Assembly: GCF_000341105.1 (NCBI RefSeq)
Contig: NZ_ANBB01000019.1
Location: forward strand, 1-64,000
DNA length: 64,000 bases
From: Nocardiopsis potens DSM 45234
GTDB taxonomy: Bacteria > Actinomycetota > Actinomycetes > Streptosporangiales > Streptosporangiaceae
Reading direction: 5' to 3'
In this document: one piece after another, positions 59,831-64,000 of the stretch
How positions within the stretch are numbered: position 1 is the stretch's first letter
How the letters are laid out: the number at the start of each line of letters is the position of its first letter
Notes under the pieces: model-generated
Told to the model about the DNA's origin: nothing
The model's input: only the letters and a program-made list of their open reading frames with translations
Database searches by the model: none
Program-made: the position numbers and the translations under genes

Positions 59831-60697
59831 ATGCCTTCCTCCTCCCGCTCCACCGAGGTCGTCGTCTGCGGCCCCGCCGCCTGGAACCACCTCATCCTCC
59901 TCGACCGGCTGCCGGAGCCGGTGCCCCACATGCAGCTCGCGCGCCGCTCCTGGCATACGCTCGGCGGCACCTCGGCCGGGAAGGCGCTGCACCTGGCCGG
60001 CCTCGGGATCGGCGTGCGATTGTGGACCCCCGTCGGCGAGGACGCGGACGGGGAGCGGGTCCGGAGCTCGCTCGCCGGCGCGGGCGTCGCCGTGGAGGCC
60101 GTCCGCAGCGAGCGGACCGAGCGCCACGTCAACCTCATGACCGAGGACGGCGGCAGGGTGTCGCTCTACGTCTCGGCCCCCTCCGCTCCGCCCGCCGGTG
60201 CGGTCGAGGCGGCCCGGGCGGCGGTGGCCGCGGCGGACCTCGCGGTGATCGACCTGAGCGAGCTGGGCGGGCTCGTGCTCGCGGACCTGCCGGCGCGGCG
60301 GGCGCGGATCTGGGTCGACCTGCACGACTACGACGGGGCGTCCGAGTTCCACGAGCCCTTCCTGCGCGCGGCGGAGGCGGTGTTCATGAACGACGACCGG
60401 ACCGGCGACCCCTGGGAGCTCATGCGCTCCTGCCTGGACCGGGGCCCGCGCCTGGCGGTGTGCACCCGGGGGGCGGACGGCGCGGTCGCGCTGGAGGCCG
60501 ACGGCACGCGGCACGAGACCGCGGCGGCCGCCGCCGAGGTCGCCGACACCAACGGCGCCGGCGACGCGTTCATGGCGGGCTTCCTGGCCGCCACCGTGCG
60601 CTCCGCGCCGGTGGCCGGCGCCCTCAATGCGGCGGCGGAGCAGGCCCGGATCGCGATCGAGAGCGACCACCTGCACCCGGTGCTCGGTCGGGGCTGA
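59831..60697 (+). CDS. PfkB family carbohydrate kinase
   Basis: A 288-residue ribokinase-like sugar or nucleoside kinase. The N-terminal GGTSAGKALHLAGLG is the first PfkB pattern; VADTNGAGDAFMAGFLAA near residue 235 is the second, with the catalytic Asp. The fold is complete; the phosphorylated compound is unknown. ATG 59831 has no good ribosome site. It starts 10 bp after the toxin remnant. Confidence 0.88.
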   Translation: MPSSSRSTEVVVCGPAAWNHLILLDRLPEPVPHMQLARRSWHTLGGTSAGKALHLAGLGIGVRLWTPVGEDADGERVRSSLAGAGVAVEAVRSERTERHVNLMTEDGGRVSLYVSAPSAPPAGAVEAARAAVAAADLAVIDLSELGGLVLADLPARRARIWVDLHDYDGASEFHEPFLRAAEAVFMNDDRTGDPWELMRSCLDRGPRLAVCTRGADGAVALEADGTRHETAAAAAEVADTNGAGDAFMAGFLAATVRSAPVAGALNAAAEQARIAIESDHLHPVLGRG

Positions 60698-60864
60698 GCG
60701 GCCCCGGCCCGCAGGGAGGGGCCTCTTCCGGTCCTGGCGCGCACGCGGAGACCACGGCGGCGCTCCGCTCCGGGGCCCGTCCCGAGCCGGGCGCGGGGCG
60801 GACCGGGAGCCCGGCCCGCCCACTGCGCGCGGTTCCGACCGGCGCGGAGGTCGGTCCGCGATCC

Positions 60865-61104
60865 GGTCGCCGTCGGCGTCGACCGTGCAGCCGTCGATCC
60901 CGCCGTTCCTCATCACGGTGAGGCCGACCTCCTCCTCGGTGATGAAGCCGATGGTGAACGCCGCGTCCTCGCCGGTAGGGGACTCCGCGCGGTCGCGCAC
61001 GAGCGCCACGGTCTCGAAGTCCTCCGAGAAGTACGAGCCCTCCTCGGGGCCCCGCCTCTCCGGGGCCTCCGCGCCTCGGCGGTGAACCGGGTGAAACCGC
61101 GCAT
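60865..61104 (-). pseudogene. Possible degraded small gene
   Basis: On the minus strand, ATG 61104 (MRGFTRFTAEA) starts a frame that loses its sense. About 40 bases on, a different frame reads SYFSEDFETVALVRDRAE, FTIGFITEEEVGLTVMRNGG, CTVDADGDRIAD, with gene-like codon use. It then runs on without a credible end. I do not recognise the family. A frameshift plus loss of the 3' end would explain it. Low confidence. Confidence 0.3.
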
Positions 61105-61518
61105 CAGGTCGATTCTCCGGCATTCTCCCGGTGTGGAACCGCTGATCCCGCCCCTACCTGCATAAATGTCGGAAGGGTTCCGCTCGGAACCGGAAGGCGG
61201 CACTCTGTCAAGGGGGCGCGCCGAGGAAGGTCAAGGTCACATTCGTGTGGCCGGAGGGAAACCAGGCCGTTTCCGGTCGGTCCTCAATTACTGCGCTGAC
61301 CTTGGAGGATCTCGGGGAGTGACAGGATATGGGCTGGTGCGGGGGTATTGGCCGTTTGGTCGGCCGGGTACAAGGTTCGGTCGGGGAGAAAACACGGACA
61401 TCATTGGCGACGGGGCGCCCGGATAATGCCGCACCATAGGTGGGGTAGACAGAGTGCTCGGGGGAGAATCGTTGCCGCCGCGGACGACCGGGTCCGCGGT
61501 GCGAGTGAGGGAGGCGAG
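61105..61518. other. Lower-GC region upstream of the conjugation operon
   Basis: About 410 bp, visibly less GC-rich, which should hold the operon promoter (TAGACA near 61447 is one candidate -10). An 86-codon plus-strand frame at 61166-61426 has poor codon bias and no ribosome site, and I do not accept it as a gene. Confidence 0.35.
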
Positions 61519-62502
61519 ATGGCTCGGAGGTCGACCGCGCGGGGCGGCGGCGCGCCCGAGGCGGCCGACGGGTACGACGGCCCCCGGGAGGCCGCCACGG
61601 GCCGCTTGAAGCGCCCCAGGGCGGGTTCCGGCGGGCGCTGGTGGGTCTGGGTCGGCCGGGCTGTGCTCTGGGCCTTCATCATCGTCGTCCTGGTCAACGG
61701 GGTCTGGCACCCGCTGCGCGAGGGGATCGCCACCCCCGCCGCCGAGGAGCCGGCCGAGCAGGAGGAGGGCGGCGACTTCCCCGAGACCGCGGCCGCCGCC
61801 TTCGCCGTGCGCTTCGCCGAGCACTACCTCAACGTCGAGGAGGGCGGCCGGAAGGAGCGCGAGGAGGAGCTCGCCGCGTTCGTCCCGGAGGGCGACGCCT
61901 CCTCCTACGAGATCTCCGGCGGCCCCCTCACCGGGACCGAGATCCAGGTGGTCCGGGTGGAGGAGGCCGACGGCAACAACGCGGTGGTGACCCTGGCCGC
62001 CGACGTCAACGGCGCCCCGATGACCCTGGACGTCCCGGTGTACGCCGCGGACCCGTCCTCCCTGGTGGTCTCCGGGCGGCCGGCCCTGCTCGCCGCCCCC
62101 GACAAGGCGGACCTGCCCGAGGCGCCCGGCGTCGACGTCGACACCGAGGCCCGCGCGGAGCTGGAGTCGATGCTCCCCGCGTTCTTCGAGGCCTACTCGG
62201 CCAACCCGGACCACCTCTCCCAGTACGTGGAGAGCGGCGTGCGGATCGCCCCGCTGCCCGCCGACAGCCTGGTGTTCGAGAAACTGGACGAGGTCGCGGT
62301 CCCCGCCCGCACCGCCGCCGCCGGCGACGAGGACGTGCGCCAGGCCGTGGCCGAGGTCGTCTGGCGCGTCCCCGGCGGATCGGGCGGCTCCGACGGCGAG
62401 GGCGCCACCCTCACCCAGAGCTACCAGCTGACCGTGGTCGAGTCCGGCGGCAAGTGGTACGTGCGCGACGTCCAGGGGTCGCTCCAGGCCCTCGGCCGCT
62501 GA
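61519..62502 (+). CDS. TcpC-like conjugal transfer protein
   Basis: A 327-residue protein with a cytoplasmic Arg/Gly-rich N terminus, one membrane helix (VWVGRAVLWAFIIVVLVNGVW, residues 42-62), and two external NTF2-like domains joined by an acidic linker. The second ends SYQLTVVESGGKWYVRDVQGSL. This is the architecture of TcpC/VirB8-like proteins of Gram-positive conjugation systems such as Clostridium Tcp. GGGAGG lies 5 nt before ATG 61519. First gene of an operon continuing to the window end. Confidence 0.82.
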   Translation: MARRSTARGGGAPEAADGYDGPREAATGRLKRPRAGSGGRWWVWVGRAVLWAFIIVVLVNGVWHPLREGIATPAAEEPAEQEEGGDFPETAAAAFAVRFAEHYLNVEEGGRKEREEELAAFVPEGDASSYEISGGPLTGTEIQVVRVEEADGNNAVVTLAADVNGAPMTLDVPVYAADPSSLVVSGRPALLAAPDKADLPEAPGVDVDTEARAELESMLPAFFEAYSANPDHLSQYVESGVRIAPLPADSLVFEKLDEVAVPARTAAAGDEDVRQAVAEVVWRVPGGSGGSDGEGATLTQSYQLTVVESGGKWYVRDVQGSLQALGR

Positions 62503-62534
62503 TCCGGCCCCCGGTGAACGAAGCAAGGAGAACA

Positions 62535-62579
62535 ATGGCCATGAACGGCAGATATCCGACCCAGGAGGACGTGGACTGA
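62535..62579 (+). CDS. 14-residue peptide in the tcp operon
   Basis: ATG 62535 has a strong AAGGAG site 5 nt upstream and encodes MAMNGRYPTQEDVD; TGA at 62577-62579 is one base before the next gene's ATG. The next gene has only GGAGGACG inside this frame as ribosome site, so the mini-gene may feed ribosomes to it. Whether the peptide itself matters is unknown. Confidence 0.45.
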   Translation: MAMNGRYPTQEDVD

Positions 62580-62580
62580 C

Positions 62581-62892
62581 ATGCTCCCCCTGTTTTCCGA
62601 TGCCGTCCACGCGATTTCGGACGCGGCCACCCCGATCGTTCTGGCCGCCGCTGACGGAGAGGCCCCCGACACCCAGGGCCTGGCCGACTGGCTGCGCGGT
62701 TTCTTCGGACCGTTGTTCCTGGTGATCGTGTCGATCGTGGCGATCTTCTTCCTCTTCACCAGGGAGATCACCCGATTTGCGCAATTCGTCGTGCTGGCGA
62801 TTTTCATTGGGATCGTCTTCTATGTTCCGAACGTCATCGAGACACTGGCGACCGCGATCGCGCGCGCCATGGGCGTCGAGGTAGTCGAGTAG
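62581..62892 (+). CDS. Small two-helix membrane protein of the conjugation operon (TcpD/VirB2-like position)
   Basis: A 103-residue protein. An N-terminal hydrophobic start is followed by two strong helices: FFGPLFLVIVSIVAIFFLF and FAQFVVLAIFIGIVFYV, joined by TREITR. Size, hydrophobicity and place between TcpC and TcpE genes fit the TcpD-type or pilin-like component of Gram-positive type IV secretion; sequence alone does not prove it. ATG 62581 is one base after the preceding mini-gene stop. Confidence 0.6.
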   Translation: MLPLFSDAVHAISDAATPIVLAAADGEAPDTQGLADWLRGFFGPLFLVIVSIVAIFFLFTREITRFAQFVVLAIFIGIVFYVPNVIETLATAIARAMGVEVVE

Positions 62893-62905
62893 GAGCCCCG
62901 GGGAC

Positions 62906-64000
62906 ATGGACCTGCCCACTTACACCAATATCTGGCGCATCGAGAAGCGGCTGTACAAGCTGTACGACTTCCGCCTGCCGCAACCGCTCTCGGTCGTCAC
63001 CCTCGGTGTGTTCCTGGGCGTCCTCGCCATCTGGGCGATGCTGCTCCGGTTGGTCGGCTTCCCGCTGGAGACCCCCTGGCACGTCGTCTGGATCGTCCCC
63101 CCGTTCGTCATCACCTTCCTCGCCACTCGGCCGGTGATCGAGGGCAAGCGCCTCACCGAGCTGCTCGCCTCCCAGCTGCGCTTCCTGGCCGAGGCCCGGG
63201 TCTACACCCGGCTCGCGCCCGAGCACGAGCCCGCCGAGGTCCGGGTCGTGGTCACCGTCTGGCACCGCGACCCGGCCGCGGGCCCGCTGCCCGCGGTGAC
63301 CAGGACCCGCATCGTCCGCCCGCGCAGGCGCGCCCGCGCGGTCGAGGAGGAGGGGGCCCGGACCCGCCCCGAGCGCCTCGGCGCCGCCGCGCCCCCGCTC
63401 GCCGCCCCGGAGGCCCGCCGCCCCGCAGGACCGGAGCCGCTGGCCCTGCCCGGCGCCGGCCGCTCCGAGCCCGCGCCCCCGCCGCTCCGCCTCGCCTCCG
63501 CACCGGCGGAGGCGCCCCCGCGGCCGCAGCGCGAGGCGGCCCCCGCCCAGGAGCCCGCCGCCCGCGCCGAGCGGCCCGAGCCGGTCGAAGAGCCCGAGCC
63601 CCTCCCCGAGGCCCCGGAGCCGCTGCCCGCCGCCGAAGCGCGGGCCGAGGCCCCGGCCGCCGAGGAGGAGCGCGGGGAAAAGCGCGCCGAGCCCGCCCCC
63701 CGGCCCCGCCCCGCCCGGCCCCGCCCGGAGCGCGGCGCCCCCGCCGGGGAGCGCCGGGGCATCGGCACCAAGATGCTCAACTACTTCGGTTTCGGTCTGA
63801 ACCGATCCAAGGAGCAGGGCCCGTCCCCGGAGGAGGAGGCGGAGCAGGCCCCGGTCACCGCGCCGCTCTCCGCAGAGCGCGCGGAGAGCGCCGAGCGCGA
63901 CCGGCGCGAGGCGTTGGCCGCCGCGCGCCGGGAGAGCGAGGAGTGGCTGCTCAGCGTCCGCGACCCGGCCGACGGCCCGCCCGAAGAGGAGACGGGGCAG
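62906..64000 (+). CDS. TcpE-like conjugal transfer protein with long Pro/Ala/Arg-rich extension (partial)
   Basis: At least 365 residues, cut by the window end. The N-terminal 100 residues are TcpE-like: MDLPTYTNIWRIEKRLYKLYDF, then two membrane helices (VVTLGVFLGVLAIWAMLLRL and PWHVVWIVPPFVITFLA) and ATRPVIEGKRLTELLASQLRFL. Residues 115-280 are Pro/Ala/Arg/Glu-rich and probably disordered. A second ordered patch, GTKMLNYFGFGLNRS, and a charged helix follow. Clostridial TcpE is only about 130 residues, so the extension is notable. Next gene expected is a VirB4/TcpF-type ATPase (inference). Confidence 0.75.
   Translation, partial: MDLPTYTNIWRIEKRLYKLYDFRLPQPLSVVTLGVFLGVLAIWAMLLRLVGFPLETPWHVVWIVPPFVITFLATRPVIEGKRLTELLASQLRFLAEARVYTRLAPEHEPAEVRVVVTVWHRDPAAGPLPAVTRTRIVRPRRRARAVEEEGARTRPERLGAAAPPLAAPEARRPAGPEPLALPGAGRSEPAPPPLRLASAPAEAPPRPQREAAPAQEPAARAERPEPVEEPEPLPEAPEPLPAAEARAEAPAAEEERGEKRAEPAPRPRPARPRPERGAPAGERRGIGTKMLNYFGFGLNRSKEQGPSPEEEAEQAPVTAPLSAERAESAERDRREALAAARRESEEWLLSVRDPADGPPEEETGQ

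Noticed and set aside
61166-61426. 86-codon plus-strand frame before tcpC
   Set aside because: Poor third-position bias, no ribosome site, lies in the lower-GC promoter region.

Overview
The window is very GC-rich actinobacterial chromosome (coding third positions are almost all G or C). Gene content and order (glpX next to a DUF4245 gene, ispH, xseA-xseB, a DUF6542 gene, ychF, PhoH with a PIN domain, an Rv1086-like prenyl transferase, DUF397 and Uma2 proteins, many membrane Ser/Thr kinases) suggest a filamentous actinomycete; Nocardiopsaceae is my best guess, by inference only. No rRNA or tRNA gene was seen.

Layout. 1-6 kb: purine catabolism on the minus strand (xdhA-xdhB-xdhC, guanine deaminase), with an unlisted 25-codon small gene and its own promoter between them. 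6-9.6 kb: quinone oxidoreductase, composite repeat A, and a divergent CMD-domain/HxlR redox pair. 9.7-21.9 kb: Uma2 protein, thioredoxin-like DUF255 protein, lipoprotein, Ser/Thr kinase diverging from an ECF sigma factor, prenyl transferase, PhoH-PIN ATPase, Tat-exported PhoD and two secreted wall hydrolases that share one linker. 21.9-38 kb: composite repeat B, two Ser/Thr kinases with extracytoplasmic sensor domains (one apparently frameshifted), fumC, an MFS exporter, an LPXTG-anchored LPMO, an ABC exporter, a DUF3352 protein, glpX, TetR and DUF4245. 38-50 kb: low-complexity proteins, ispH, DUF397, a broken HTH gene, patatin, composite repeat C, xseAB, a three-repeat orphan type I-E CRISPR, a methyltransferase, DUF6542 and rmuC. 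50-61 kb: TetR with a GH3 beta-glucosidase, cyclophilin, LacI with an MFS sugar transporter and hydrolase, FkbM methyltransferase, ychF, an antitoxin with a truncated toxin, and a PfkB kinase. 61.5-64 kb: the start of a Tcp-type conjugative secretion operon that runs off the window.

The most unusual structure is a family of three composite repeats (A 7240-8565, B 21925-23270, C 42790-44335). Each has a core of about 295 bp bounded by 24-bp inverted repeats. Tandem arrays of about 70-77 bp units flank the core and face inward from both sides, making one giant inverted repeat of about 1.3-1.5 kb. B is inverted relative to A and C, and copies differ by whole units. A second family of long palindromes ending in CGATGATC sits at gene ends and at the edges of the composite repeats.

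Regulation visible in sequence: leaderless -10 boxes (TANNNT, exactly 7 nt before the start codon) at the ABC ATPase, ispH, xseA and ychF; a palindromic operator between the TetR and GH3 genes; a dyad before the HxlR gene; two 12-bp dyads before xdhA; and a translationally coupled leader peptide before the sugar transporter.
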